Assembly: GCA_963817615.1 (NCBI GenBank)
Contig: CAWFPH010000003.1
Location: 1,922,001-1,986,000 of the forward strand
Length of the DNA stretch: 64,000 nucleotides
Reading direction: 5' to 3'
From: FEN-1219 sp963817615
Lineage (GTDB): Bacteria > Pseudomonadota > Gammaproteobacteria > Steroidobacterales > Rariloculaceae
How positions within the stretch are numbered: the first letter of the stretch is position 1; the number at the start of each line of letters is the position of its first letter. The notes beneath the pieces are model-generated. The model did no database searches and was not told the DNA's origin. It saw nothing but the letters and a program-made list of their open reading frames with translations. Positions 18,608 through 27,967 of the stretch are shown one piece after another. The translations under genes were made by a program, and so were the position numbers.

Positions 18608-19800
18608 TTGCCAAGCGTCTGCATCATCTATCCCGCCGACCCGTTGGGTGTCCTTCCCAGCGGGATCGACACGTTCATCGACGGCCTCATTCGCTGGTCT
18701 CCGCCGGACTTCGATCTTCGGCTGGTCGGCGTCACGACCGACCCGTCCGCTCGGCGCATCGGAGAGTGGAACGAGTGCAGGCTGGGGACCCGACGATTCG
18801 AGTTCTATCCGCTCTTCCGCTTCAGCCGCGGCAGCCGTCGGCCCGACCATCCCTGTAACCGTGCGCTTCTTGCTGGCACTATTGCTTGGCAGACCGTCGA
18901 TTCGAGCGGACATCCTGGAGTTCCACCGCCTCGAGCCGCTGCTGCTCTTCCTGCGGGACTCGCGGCCGAAGACGAGCTTCATTCACCAGAACATGGCGGA
19001 ACTGCACAACCGTCACGCCGACATTCGCTGGAAGCACGCGCCCGGCTTGTACTTTGCGCTCGAGGGCTTTCTAATCCGGCGGTTGAAGAAGCTCTTCTGC
19101 GTGCGCGAGGACGCCGTCGTCAACTACCGCAAGTCGCTACCCGGAACAGGCCGAACTGTTCGATTTCACGCCGACGTGGGTCGACCCCGAGCAGTTCTCG
19201 CCGGCGTCGGCGGAGACGCGAGCCGCACTTCGCAAGGAATTCGCACGAAGCATGGGTGCGTCCGCCCGACGAACCGCTCCTGGTGTCCGTCGGGCGACTC
19301 GATCAACAGAAGGATCCGTTGCTGCTTTAGCGGCATTCGAGGAGTTGCGTAAGCGCCGAGCGGCGCGGCTCGTCATCATCGGCGACGGCATGCTGCGCCG
19401 CGACGTCGAGCAGTTCATTGCCGACCACGGCCTATCGAGCTCGGTGACCCTGGCTGGCCTCAAGCCGAAATCCGAGATCGTGAATTGGCTGCGCGCGGCG
19501 GACGTGTTCGTGCTGTCATCGGCCTATGAGGGCATGCCGATGGCTGCGCTCGAAGCGCTCGGCTGCGGCCTGCCCGTCGCATCGACGGACGTGGGGGAGA
19601 TCCGCCGAGTGGTTACGCCGGGCGTGAACGGTGCGATCGTGCCGCACGGCGACGCTACGGCGCTTGCCGGCGCGATCGAGCAGTGCATCGACCGGCGATC
19701 GGCTCTTGCCGGCCGTCCTTGCACGGACGCCGTCGCCGAGTATTCGCCCGCCAAAATCGTCGGCCACATCTACAGCGCTTATCGCAAGCTACTGCCATGA
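18608..19800 (+). CDS. GT4-type glycosyltransferase, frameshifted
   Basis: Retaining GT-B glycosyltransferase of about 395 residues. The start is probably TTG 18608 (PSVCIIYPADPLGVLPSGID); no ATG fits. The acceptor-side domain holds LEFHRLEPLLLFLRDSRPK and SFIHQNMAELHNRHADIRWK; the donor-side domain holds LVSVGRLDQQKDPLLL, LVIIGDGMLRRDVEQFI, LSSAYEGMPMAALEALGCGL and VASTDVGEIRRVV. The E-x7-E element is in YEGMPMAALE. Frame changes near 18845, 19140, 19250 and 19330 break it. The stop at 19800 overlaps the next start by ATGA, so the two are translationally coupled. Donor sugar not readable. Confidence 0.7.
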
Positions 19801-20585
19801 CGCTGCATCGGGAGAGGATCGCCGGTCACGAAGTCTGCACGCTGCTCTCGCGCCGACTGCATCGCGGACATGGTGGACTGGATCGAGCACGGCAAGACGC
19901 CGCGATTTTTCGCGTGCGCAAATCCTCATTCGATCTCGGTCGCCGAGAGACGCGCCGAGTTCAAAGACGGCGCTGGCGGCGGCGGACTGGCTGACGCCCG
20001 ACGGAGTCGGTGTCGTGCTCGCATCGCGCTTGCTGCGCGGCTCCATCAGGGAGCGAGTCACGGGCATGGACGTGTTGAGCGGCGTATCTCGCGCACTATC
20101 CGACCGCGGCGGATTCCGGACGTTCTTTCTCGGATCCACCGAGAAGACGCTCGCGGCAATCAGAGGTCGCCACATGCGCGAGTTCCCCGGTCTCGAAATC
20201 GCCGGCATGCTGTCGCCGCCGTTCGCTCCGCAGTTCAGCGCAGAACAGACCAGCGCGATGATCGACGCCGTCAACCGTGCGAAGCCCGACGTGCTTGTGG
20301 GTCGGCATGACGGCTCCCAAGCAGGAGCTCTGGATTCACGAGAACTTGGATCGGCTCGACGTCCGCTTCGTCGGCGCGATCGGCGCGGCGTTCGACTTCT
20401 TCGCGGGCACCATCAAGCGGCCGGCGGCGATCTACCAGCAGCTCGGCATCGAATGGCTGGTCAGATTGGTGGGCGAGCCGAAACGCCTTTGGTACCGCAC
20501 GGTCGTATCCGCTCCCCGTTTCCTCTGGCTGGTGGGCCGTCATCGCGTTGCCGAGATCGGCCGGACAGCTCAACTGGTCGACTGA
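19797..20585 (+). CDS. WecG/TagA/CpsF-family glycosyltransferase, frameshifted
   Basis: GT26-family enzyme that usually adds the second sugar (ManNAc or its uronic acid) to the undecaprenyl-linked first sugar. ATG 19797 overlaps the previous stop. The family core is clear: CANPHSISVAER, LTPDGVGVVLASRLL, RVTGMDVLSGVSRAL, FFLGSTEKTLAAI, VGMTAPKQELWIHENLDRL, VGAIGAAFDFFAGTIKRPA and IEWLVRLVGEPKRLWYR. Frame changes near 19855, 19965 and 20300 break the reading. Repaired length is about 262 residues, normal for the family. Together with the WecA-like gene it supports a lipid-linked repeat unit. Confidence 0.75.
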
Positions 20586-20609
20586 AATCCGCGGCGGCGC
20601 CGCCAAGGG

Positions 20610-21752
20610 CTAGGCCCTGCGCGCTATGTCGTGCAAGAGCCGCTCGGTCTCGCGAATCATGCCTCGCTCGGTAAACCGCTCGAGAACCAGTTGCCGCGCG
20701 TTGCGGCCGAGCGAGCGCCGATAGTCCGCATCACCGGCCAAACGGCCCAAACCACGAGCCAACGCGGGAACGTCGCCCGGTGGGACGAGCAGGCCGGTCC
20801 GTCCGTCCAGCACCGCTTCGCGCGTGCCGCCCATGTCGGTTGCGACGAGCGGCACGCCCATTGCCATGGATTCGAGCATCGCCATTGAAAAGGTCTCGAC
20901 GGCCGTCGAGGCGAGCACCGTCACGTCGCTCGCAGCGAGCAGCGTGCGCACGTCGGCGATCGGGCCCGCAAAGCGGACGTTCGAGGCGACGCCGAGGTCT
21001 TGCGCGAGCTTCTCCGTGCTTTCCCGCGTGGGACCGCCGCCCGCGAGCACCAGATAGGCCTTAGGCTGCGATTCGAGCACGGCCGCGAATGCTCGCAGCA
21101 GCAAGTCGTGCGCCTTCTCGGGTCGAAATCCGGCGACACAGCTGATCATTGGACCGTCGAGCGGCACTTCGAAACGGGCCCGGAAGGAATCCGAATCGAT
21201 CGGCTGGGCAGGATCGAAGAAGTCCGTATCGACACCGTTGTATACGACCTGCGAGCGAGCACGAAGCTCCGGATATTTCGCGATCCAGTGCTCCCGCTGC
21301 GTTTCGCAGACGAAAACAGTCGCGGCGCACCTCTTCAACAGCCCTCGATATAGGAGCCGATCCGCCAACTCGTAGTAGCCCGTCAGATTGACGGTCGTGT
21401 GGATCGCTGCGACCAACGGCGGCTTTCGGCGCGCCAGCAGGCGCGCGGCGGCGCCGAGCAGCATCGAGTATTGGATCGTGCAATGGACGACCTCGATGCC
21501 TTCCGAGTCGATGATGCGCGCAACCGCCGAGGCCAGAGCAAAGTCGAACGCCCGCTTCTTTTGCAAGCGATGCAGGCGTACCCTCGAGGTATTCACACGA
21601 TCCCTGAGGGCCTCTCCTCCGTCGTAGTAGAGCAAATGCGCTTCGAAGCGAGCCGGGTCCAAGCCGTTCGCGAGATTGACGGCCTGCATCTCGGCGCCGC
21701 CTTGACGGAGCGACGGCACGAGGCACAAGACCTTCAACGCAGCGGCTCCCAT
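20610..21752 (-). CDS. GT4-family glycosyltransferase
   Basis: Intact 380-residue GT-B enzyme. The N-terminal Rossmann half opens LKVLCLVPSLRQGGAEMQAV, with HTTVNLTGYYELADRLLYRG in the middle. The C-terminal donor-binding half has VVYNGVDTDFF, ISCVAGFRPEKAHDLLLRAF, YLVLAGGGPTRES, VRFAGPIADVRTLLAASDVT, and STAVETFSMAMLESMAMGVP with the E-x7-E element. It is the last gene of the wzm-wzt operon and starts 2 nt after the preceding stop at 21755. It transfers an unknown sugar from a nucleotide donor. Confidence 0.87.
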   Translation of the reverse strand: MGAAALKVLCLVPSLRQGGAEMQAVNLANGLDPARFEAHLLYYDGGEALRDRVNTSRVRLHRLQKKRAFDFALASAVARIIDSEGIEVVHCTIQYSMLLGAAARLLARRKPPLVAAIHTTVNLTGYYELADRLLYRGLLKRCAATVFVCETQREHWIAKYPELRARSQVVYNGVDTDFFDPAQPIDSDSFRARFEVPLDGPMISCVAGFRPEKAHDLLLRAFAAVLESQPKAYLVLAGGGPTRESTEKLAQDLGVASNVRFAGPIADVRTLLAASDVTVLASTAVETFSMAMLESMAMGVPLVATDMGGTREAVLDGRTGLLVPPGDVPALARGLGRLAGDADYRRSLGRNARQLVLERFTERGMIRETERLLHDIARRA

Positions 21753-21754
21753 CG

Positions 21755-22885
21755 CTAGAGACGCTCGAACAATTCGACATACCGCTTCGTCACTGCGGCT
21801 GCAGAATAGGTATCCACGGCGTAGCGACGCACCAACGCGGCCATGGCGGCGAGACGGGTTGGGTCACCTGCGAGCGCGCTCAGTGCCGCTGCCATCTGCT
21901 CGATATCGGCAACGCGCATACCGAAGCCCCGCCGCTCTATGAGGCCGTCCGGGTCGAAAAAGGACACGATCGGCACGCCCCTGATCCAGGCCTGCAAGAA
22001 CGAATTGGGAAAGCCTTCGGACTCCGACGTGTTCACGAACAATTTCGCGCGGGCGAAGTAGGCGTTCACATCCTTATAGGGCACGGGTCCCAGTGCCTCG
22101 AGGTTGGACACGCCTCGCGCGGCCCGGAGGATGCCCTCGTAGTACGACTCTTGCCCCGGCACCGGCCCGCCGATCATGACGAAGCGAAGACCCGGACAGC
22201 GCTGCGCGACCTCCACGAGCAGCTCGGGACGCTTGAACGAGCGCATGTTGTTGACCCAGAGAACGTCGATATCGCGCGGCCCGTCCAGATTTTCCGCAGG
22301 GTCCTCGACGACCATGTCGACGACTTCGCTCGAGAGTCCATAGTGCTGCCGCAATAGAGCTTGCTGCTTGACCGTCTGAGCCAGGATGGCGTTCGCACGG
22401 CGCAGGCCATACGCGTAAAGGATCTTGTCGCGCCGAAAGCGCAGCATGTGCTCGCTCGGCACGCAGTCGCTGTCGTGGGCGACGCGAAAAACGAAGCGCC
22501 TGTCATAGCGCCGTGCAAATGCCGCGAGAACGGCGGGCACGTAATCGGCGCAGGAAAAGTAGTAGATGTCGGCATTCGCACGCTTGAGCGCGGACCAAAG
22601 CGACGTGGTCTTCGGATGAACGAAACGCACGACTGGCAGTCCCGCCGTCGGTGCACAGGTCTTGTAGACGCGGATGCGGCCGATCGTCTCGCCGTCCTGC
22701 TGACCGAAGTCGCGAACGATCGCGGACACGTCGTGACCCGCGGCCGAGAACGCTTTGGCCAACAGGCTGTGCTGCACGGATTCGCCGCCGAGATAGGTGG
22801 TGTCCGACGTCCCGCTCAAGACGGGGTATGCATCCGCGTGGACGAAGCAAACCTTCAACATTGCCGTTCCATTTCCATGCGGCAT
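21755..22885 (-). CDS. GT4-family glycosyltransferase
   Basis: Intact, 376 residues from 22885; MLKVCFVHADAYPVLSG eight codons in is an alternative start. N-terminal domain: TTYLGGESVQHSLLAKAFSA and FRVAHDSDCVPSEHMLRFRR. C-terminal domain: DVLWVNNMRSFKRPELLVEV, LRFVMIGGPVPGQESYYEG, LEALGPVPYKDVNAYFARAK and NTSESEGFPNSFLQAWIRGV with the donor-binding acidic pair. Third from the end of the minus-strand transporter operon, 6 nt after the upstream stop. Substrate not readable. Confidence 0.87.
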   Translation of the reverse strand: MPHGNGTAMLKVCFVHADAYPVLSGTSDTTYLGGESVQHSLLAKAFSAAGHDVSAIVRDFGQQDGETIGRIRVYKTCAPTAGLPVVRFVHPKTTSLWSALKRANADIYYFSCADYVPAVLAAFARRYDRRFVFRVAHDSDCVPSEHMLRFRRDKILYAYGLRRANAILAQTVKQQALLRQHYGLSSEVVDMVVEDPAENLDGPRDIDVLWVNNMRSFKRPELLVEVAQRCPGLRFVMIGGPVPGQESYYEGILRAARGVSNLEALGPVPYKDVNAYFARAKLFVNTSESEGFPNSFLQAWIRGVPIVSFFDPDGLIERRGFGMRVADIEQMAAALSALAGDPTRLAAMAALVRRYAVDTYSAAAVTKRYVELFERL

Positions 22886-22891
22886 GCCGAT

Positions 22892-24104
22892 CTAGCGGCT
22901 CACGAGCTCGTATACTGCGCGAAGTTTCGCGGTCACGGCTTGCCAGGTGTGGCCGCGCTCTACCTTCGCGCGCCCGCTTGCACCGAACGCGCGGCCTAAT
23001 TCGCCGTTCTCGAGCAACCGGAGAACGGCGCGCGCGAGCGCAGCTTCGTCGCCGTATCTTACGATCAGCCCGTCGACGCCATCCGCGATTACACTGCGCA
23101 CCGCCCCGATGTCGGCGCCGATGACGGGCTTGCCGGCAGCCCACGCCTCGAGATACGTGATTCCGAACGACTCGTATTTCGAAACCATCGAGAATACGTC
23201 GCAAGCCGCAAACAGCGCGGGCTTTTCCTGCTCGCGAAAGTCCTCGACGAGACGCACCCGAGCCCTCTGTTCCGGCGGCAGCGCGGCCACGAGCGCCGTG
23301 GATCGTCTCGGAATACGAGTCGCGAGCTCCCGCGATCAATAGGCTCGCATGCGGCATCCGCTCCCAAACGATCCGCATCGCACCGATCAACGTATCGATT
23401 CCCTTGCCGCCGGCCTGGCGGCCGACGTACGCGACGACCGGCTCGTCGCCGATGCCGTATTTCGCGCGGGCCGCGCAGCGCTCCAAGCCGGCGTAGTCTT
23501 CCAGATCCACGCCGGGACCGACGACATGAATCTTGTCCGCGGGAACACCCCAGCGCGCGAACGCATCCCGTTCGAAGGCGGTATTCGCCACGTACGCGTC
23601 CGCACGCTCAGCGATTTCGAGCGTCAACCTGTCGACCTGCTCGCCGACGATGTGCAGCGCGCCGTAGCATACGAACGGCTTGCGGTGCTTGCCGAGCGTC
23701 GGATAGAGCATATGCGTGTAGCCGAACGCCGTCGCGCCCACGACGTCGGCCTCCGCGCGCGCGATGGCGCGCGCCATGCCCCAAGACAGAGGGCCCCGAT
23801 TCGCGAGCGTCGCGAGATCTGCAAACGGCATACGCAGCTTTCGAGACGCGCGCGCGGCCGCGTTGAGCGCCCAGCGGCCGCGGCGCACGTAAGGGAAGCG
23901 CAGCACGCGGACACCGCCGATGATTTCCTCGCGACGCTCGATGCGGCCCGTCGTGAGGTCACTCGGGTCGCCGAGCGCATCGCTCGTCACGACGGAGACG
24001 ACGTCGCCGAATTCCGCGACGAGCTGCTCGGAGAAGCGCTTGAAGAGCAGCTGACTTCCGCCGAGCGCGGGATGGTAGCTGTGCACGACGTGCAGGATCT
24101 TCAT
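22892..24104 (-). CDS. GT4-family glycosyltransferase, one frameshift
   Basis: ATG 24104 (MKILHVVHSYHPALGGSQLL) starts a GT-B enzyme: ISCH-type acceptor domain with YVRRGRWALNAAARASR, donor domain with VVGPGVDLEDYAGLERCA, VVAYVGRQAGGKGIDTLIGA and LLIAGARDSYSETIH. Near 23300 the frame shifts to ALPPEQRARVRLVEDFREQE, then VSKYESFGITYLEAWAAGKP and VIGADIGAVRSVIADGVDG, ending at 22892. Repaired length is about 404. The start overlaps by ATGA the stop of a degraded copy of the upstream GT (24101-24337), which shows the original gene order before the insertion. Confidence 0.8.
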
Positions 24105-24167
24105 GCGCGAGCGGCGCCCGCGGCGGTATCGGCGAGCCGCGCCTCGATCAACGTCGAAAGCTGCTCG
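24081..24167. repeat. 87-bp direct repeat, copy 1
   Basis: 24081-24167 matches 25971-26057 at 85 of 87 positions (differences at 24151-24152). The repeat contains the last 64-odd bases of a GT gene (minus strand, stop at 24101) and the first 24 bases of the next GT gene (ATG at 24104). It bounds the segment carrying the FkbM methyltransferase. Confidence 0.9.
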
Positions 24168-24337
24168 CCTGTCTGCCTCCAGTCCCCTGCAAATCGCTGA
24201 GCAGGTCGCGCTATTCGCGCGCAGCGGAAAGCGCTCGGGCCAATTCCGATCGAGAATGTACGACATGAGGCCAACGCGAAGCCCTTCACGTAATTGGTCG
24301 CTTCGCGGGCATCGCCTGCGCTGAAGCGGCGCGGCAC
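24101..24337 (-). pseudogene. degraded duplicate of the 3' end of the GT gene at 25991-27190
   Basis: The open frame ends EQLSTLIEARLADTAAGAARA, identical to the C-terminus of the intact GT at 25991-27190. Before that come NYVKGF and, in a second frame, MSYILDRN. These correspond to SYVKGFDVGLMPYVLDRH in the intact gene, but about 200 nt between the two blocks are missing. So this is a partial copy with a deletion and frame changes, not an independent gene. Confidence 0.75.
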
Positions 24338-25030
24338 GAGCGGATTGCGAAGTGTAAATGACTTCCCGCCGAGCGGCTACGTGCGCCGTTCACCTAAACC
24401 GTACGATCGAAATGCCTATTGGACGCGAAACAATCGGGGCCACGCGCCGTTACGTCAAATGGCCGAAAAGCAAAGCCACTACACGTGAGAGCTTCGAAGC
24501 CGACAAGAGTGGAGAAGTTACTTCCGACCGAACCGTCGGCTTTCTGATCGGCTCAGCATTCGCCATCCTGGTGGGCCTCAGCACTCGGCGAGAACACTAC
24601 AGGCTTCAAGATCGACTCCGGCGACTACACGTAATTCGCGTCGATCGGCACTTTCGGATCGGCGAGATAGACGCGCGTGCGAATCGCGACTGTGCGCAAT
24701 CACTTGTGTTAGCGCACAACTGCGACTCCGGCATACACCACATCGCCCAGTCATTCCGACGTTGGCGAGAGGATCATCGACCCTGTATGGGCCTTGTAGT
24801 ACGGCGTGGGCACGGCGACAATCGGTCGACGCGGCGGCATTCGCGACCGACGCGACTAGACGCCTCGAGCGCAGCGCCGGGTCCGCCACCACATCTGCGG
24901 CCATCTGGCGGCTATCGTAGCGTCGTACTCTGTCGTTTGCGTTCTTGCATTCGCTGCGGCGAACCGACAACTGGGTGCGCCAAGCCAAGCCACGGCTTGC
25001 TCTCTATGTTTAAGAATAAGGAGAACACAG
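24338..25030. other. unassigned degenerate segment upstream of the FkbM gene
   Basis: About 690 nt with no recognisable gene. On the minus strand a short run reading VAIRTRVYLADPKVPIDANY followed by SPESILKPVVFSPSAEA looks protein-like but is flanked by stops, and I cannot name a family. Base composition is more even than in the neighbouring GT genes. Probably foreign or decayed sequence brought in with the insert. Confidence 0.3.
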
Positions 25031-25894
25031 ATGTTCCGACGCCTGCTGCGTCCGCTCGTGCAACGTGCGGCTGTTTCGTTCGAGCTGCGCTCTCGGACTT
25101 CTCCCGCGACAAAGATTGCGCAACGGCAGCTCTATCACTACTACCGCGACGTCGCGGCAACGGGAGCCGCCCCTAAGTTGTGCGAGACCGGATTTCGATG
25201 TTTCTCGCAATTCGAAGAAGACGGCAAGCTCTTATTCATATTCGCCGTATTGGGCATATGGCGAGGCACTTTCGTCGATGTTGGCTCCGCCGATGGGATC
25301 AACAGCAATTGCGCAAACCTTGCTCTGAATTTTGGATGGCACGGGCTATTCATTGATGGCGATGCAGAGAACGTACGTCGGGGAGAAGCGTTTTATAGAA
25401 GCCATCCGGACACGTTCGAGTATCCGTCGAAGTTCATCCGGGCGCTCGTTACGCGGGAAAACGTCAACGATCTCCTCAAGGCCGCCGATGTGCCGCCCGA
25501 AGTCGATTTGATGTCGATCGACATCGACGGTAACGACTATTGGGTGTGGGATGCTCTGGAGCATACGGCGCCCAAAGTCGTAATCATTGAGACTCATGTC
25601 GAATTCGGAGATCGAAGCGTTGTCGTCCCGTACGATAAGGACTACGTCTATCCCGGCAAGCACCCGGACTACCACGGCGCCTCTCCGAGAGCAATGCAGA
25701 AGCTGGCCAGCAAGAAAGGGTACCGTCTCATCGGTTCCAACAACTACGGGTTCAATACGATCTATATGCGCGCGGGCTTGGCAGAAGATGTTCTGCCCGC
25801 AGTACCTGTCGAGACTGTCTTGGAGCACCCGAGAAACGCTAAGCGGGCATTGCGATTCGGTCCCATCAAGGATTGGGAGTACGTGGAGGTTTAG
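25031..25894 (+). CDS. FkbM-type SAM-dependent methyltransferase
   Basis: Intact 287-residue protein with a good ribosome-binding site (AAGGAGA, 9 nt before ATG 25031). Family landmarks: CFSQFEEDGKLLFIFAVLGI, SAM motif I FVDVGSADGINSNCANLAL, FGWHGLFIDGDAENV, VDLMSIDIDGNDYWVWDAL and PKVVIIETHVEFG. The acidic DIDGNDYWV block is typical of FkbM-like O-methyltransferases found in glycan clusters. It is transcribed against its neighbours and sits inside a duplicated junction, so it was inserted into the GT operon. Target hydroxyl unknown. Confidence 0.8.
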   Translation: MFRRLLRPLVQRAAVSFELRSRTSPATKIAQRQLYHYYRDVAATGAAPKLCETGFRCFSQFEEDGKLLFIFAVLGIWRGTFVDVGSADGINSNCANLALNFGWHGLFIDGDAENVRRGEAFYRSHPDTFEYPSKFIRALVTRENVNDLLKAADVPPEVDLMSIDIDGNDYWVWDALEHTAPKVVIIETHVEFGDRSVVVPYDKDYVYPGKHPDYHGASPRAMQKLASKKGYRLIGSNNYGFNTIYMRAGLAEDVLPAVPVETVLEHPRNAKRALRFGPIKDWEYVEV

Positions 25895-25970
25895 AGTCCC
25901 CGCACGCGTCGGATGACCCGTTCCTGAAGCGCCGCATGCAGCGTTAAATGTCGCGCGGAGCCGGTTAGGT

Positions 25971-26057
25971 GTGCACGACGTGCAGGATCTTCATGCGCGA
26001 GCGGCGCCCGCGGCGGTATCGGCGAGCCGCGCCTCGATCAGTGTCGAAAGCTGCTCG
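25971..26057. repeat. 87-bp direct repeat, copy 2
   Basis: Copy of 24081-24167 with two mismatches. Here it is the genuine 3' end of the intact GT gene (stop at 25991) followed by a 21-nt relic of the next gene's start (25971-25993). The orphan start shows where the operon was broken. Confidence 0.9.
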
Positions 26058-27190
26058 ACTCGCCGCTCCCAGCTGGACGCCTTGGCCAGGGCTAGCCGGT
26101 CGGGTCTGCCGGCGGCGGGCTGCGCTAGAGCGGCGCTCGCAGCCGCAACATAGTCGCGCCCCGGACCGACGAGCTCCACGTACCGGGAGAACTCGAGGAC
26201 GGCTTGTATCCGCGCGGAAACCACCGGAATTCCGGCCGCAAAGTAGTCGTAGAGCTTCAGAGGGCTGACGTTGTCGGAATGTCGGTCCAGCACGTAGGGC
26301 ATCAGTCCCACGTCGAAGCCCTTAACGTAGCTCGGTACCTCCCGCACGTTCACGGCGCCGAGATGGTGGACGTTCGGCAACTCCACGAGCTTCTGCCAGG
26401 CGTCGGCTGGGCCGGCAAACCTCACCTCCCCCAAGAACACGAGCGACCACTCCGGCTTTTGCCGAGCCAAAGCAGTCAGCGCCGGCAAGTCGAGCCGCTC
26501 GCTGATGTGGCCGATGTAACCCAAGCGCGGCGCCGGAATCGCGGCAAGCGAGGCCGGTAGATTCTCGTCTGCGAGCGCGCGCGCATACAGTTCGAAATCG
26601 ACGCCGTTGGCGACCAGGTACGTGTGCGGGTTGTGCACTCGCTTGGCCTTCAGCAAGTTCTCCGAGACGACGATCACGAGGTCGGCGCGAGCCAGCAAGC
26701 GCTGCTCGGCTGCCTCGATCTTGCGCCTCCACTCCTCGCCCACGCCGTGGTACGCGGAATACTCGTCCACGACGTGATAGACGAGCAGTCGAGGATCGGG
26801 TATCTCCGCAACGATGTCCTCCATATCGGGACGCGAGATCCAAACGATCGGGCGCGCCATCCCGAGCCTCTGCATGGCATGTGCGAGAGTCCTCCGCCGC
26901 ACCGCTGCACCGATCTGCTTGAACGGCGCACGCGGGCTCAACGCACCCCATAGGGGATAGCGCAGCACGCTCAAGTGATCCGCTACCGAACGGACCGTAG
27001 GGTCTCTCCAGCTCGGATGATCGACCGCATGACGGTTACCGCGCGCGAGCAGACGGCGAAGGTGCGGTCGCGGCTCGACGAAGAGGACACTGTTGTCGCG
27101 CGCGAAGATCGACATCAACTGCTGCCGGTTACGCCACATGCCCTCCCAGCGCTCGGGTGCGAAGTAGAGGAGGCTGTGCCCCTTCAGCAT
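25991..27190 (-). CDS. GT4/GT1-like glycosyltransferase
   Basis: Intact, 399 residues. It begins MLKGHSLLYFAPERWEGMWR, a start seen in EPS-locus glycosyltransferases. N-domain: VLFVEPRPHLRRLLARGNRH, IVWISRPDMEDIVAEIPDP, VYHVVDEYSAYHGVGEE. C-domain: TYLVANGVDFELYARALADE, LGYIGHISERLDLPALTALA, SYVKGFDVGLMPYVLDRHSD and NVSPLKLYDYFAAGIPVVSA. Located after the methyltransferase in the minus-strand operon; its original downstream partner is the GT at 22892-24104. Donor sugar unknown. Confidence 0.85.
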   Translation of the reverse strand: MLKGHSLLYFAPERWEGMWRNRQQLMSIFARDNSVLFVEPRPHLRRLLARGNRHAVDHPSWRDPTVRSVADHLSVLRYPLWGALSPRAPFKQIGAAVRRRTLAHAMQRLGMARPIVWISRPDMEDIVAEIPDPRLLVYHVVDEYSAYHGVGEEWRRKIEAAEQRLLARADLVIVVSENLLKAKRVHNPHTYLVANGVDFELYARALADENLPASLAAIPAPRLGYIGHISERLDLPALTALARQKPEWSLVFLGEVRFAGPADAWQKLVELPNVHHLGAVNVREVPSYVKGFDVGLMPYVLDRHSDNVSPLKLYDYFAAGIPVVSARIQAVLEFSRYVELVGPGRDYVAAASAALAQPAAGRPDRLALAKASSWERRVEQLSTLIEARLADTAAGAARA

Positions 27191-27215
27191 CTTGTGCGCC
27201 TCGAGGTGCGACCGA

Positions 27216-27959
27216 TTAGGTCGAAGAGGCGTTACTCGAGATCAACTGCTTCACGGCGCGGACCGAAATCGACAATTGATAGTCGCGGTCATGGTAGTCG
27301 AGTTCGGCCGGCCGCAAATCGCTGCTCGAGAGACCATGCAGAAACGCACAGGCGGCCAAGACGTTGCCGTGAGACTCGACGGTCACGTTCGCCGGCCCGA
27401 AAACGTCGCCAAACAAGCGCCCGGCCGATGCATCGGTGAAACGCCAGAAGTCGCCCCATTCCATCATGTCGTACCGGCAGATTTGACTGATTCCGGGGAC
27501 GGTCGCGAGGACGACGCCGCCGGGCTTGAGCGTTCGGAAGCTGTTCGCAACCGCTCTACGAACATCGTAGATGAACGGATATACCTGCGTGAGGATCAAA
27601 CAGTCGAACGTTTCCTCGGGCAGACCAGCGCCTGTTTCGAGGTTCGCGACGATGGTTCCGTCGCGATGACCTTCCGTCGGGTACATCACATCCGCACGCG
27701 TCACGCGGTCGCCGCCAAATTTCGTTGTGTAGCTCACGAGCCCGCCGGCCTCGAGCACGGCGCCGCGGATGTCGGTCGCGTGCAGCGCCATGAAGCGCTC
27801 TATGTAGTACCGATCGATGGGCCAGCCTCGATCGACTCCCAAGGAGCGGCTGATCGGCGTGACGCGGCGCAGCGATCCGAAGCGCAGCGGCAAACGGATA
27901 CCGACCGCACGCAGACCAAGACCAATCGCTTGCCTGACCGGCCTAAGCACTGCACTCAT
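27216..27959 (-). CDS. SAM-dependent methyltransferase
   Basis: Intact, 247 residues. SAM-domain pieces: GAVLEAGGLVSYTTKFGG (motif I, unusually ending without the GxGxG pattern), FDCLILTQVYPFIYDVRRAV and LKPGGVVLATVPGISQICRY, then MMEWGDFWRFTDASAGRLFG. The YDMMEWGDFWRFT block is common in methyltransferases next to ABC-type O-antigen exporters. The start lies 9 nt after the wzt stop, so it is co-transcribed. It may cap or decorate the polymer; capping methylation recognised by the Wzt C-domain is known in other systems, and applying that here is inference. Confidence 0.8.
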   Translation of the reverse strand: MSAVLRPVRQAIGLGLRAVGIRLPLRFGSLRRVTPISRSLGVDRGWPIDRYYIERFMALHATDIRGAVLEAGGLVSYTTKFGGDRVTRADVMYPTEGHRDGTIVANLETGAGLPEETFDCLILTQVYPFIYDVRRAVANSFRTLKPGGVVLATVPGISQICRYDMMEWGDFWRFTDASAGRLFGDVFGPANVTVESHGNVLAACAFLHGLSSSDLRPAELDYHDRDYQLSISVRAVKQLISSNASST

Positions 27960-27967
27960 GGCACAAG

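Noticed and set aside
22503..24266. 587-residue single frame joining a GT start to a long unrelated tail
   Set aside because: After about 23300 it is out of frame with the GT; the true C-terminus lies in the adjacent frame ending at 22892. The part upstream of 24104 belongs to the decayed duplicate.
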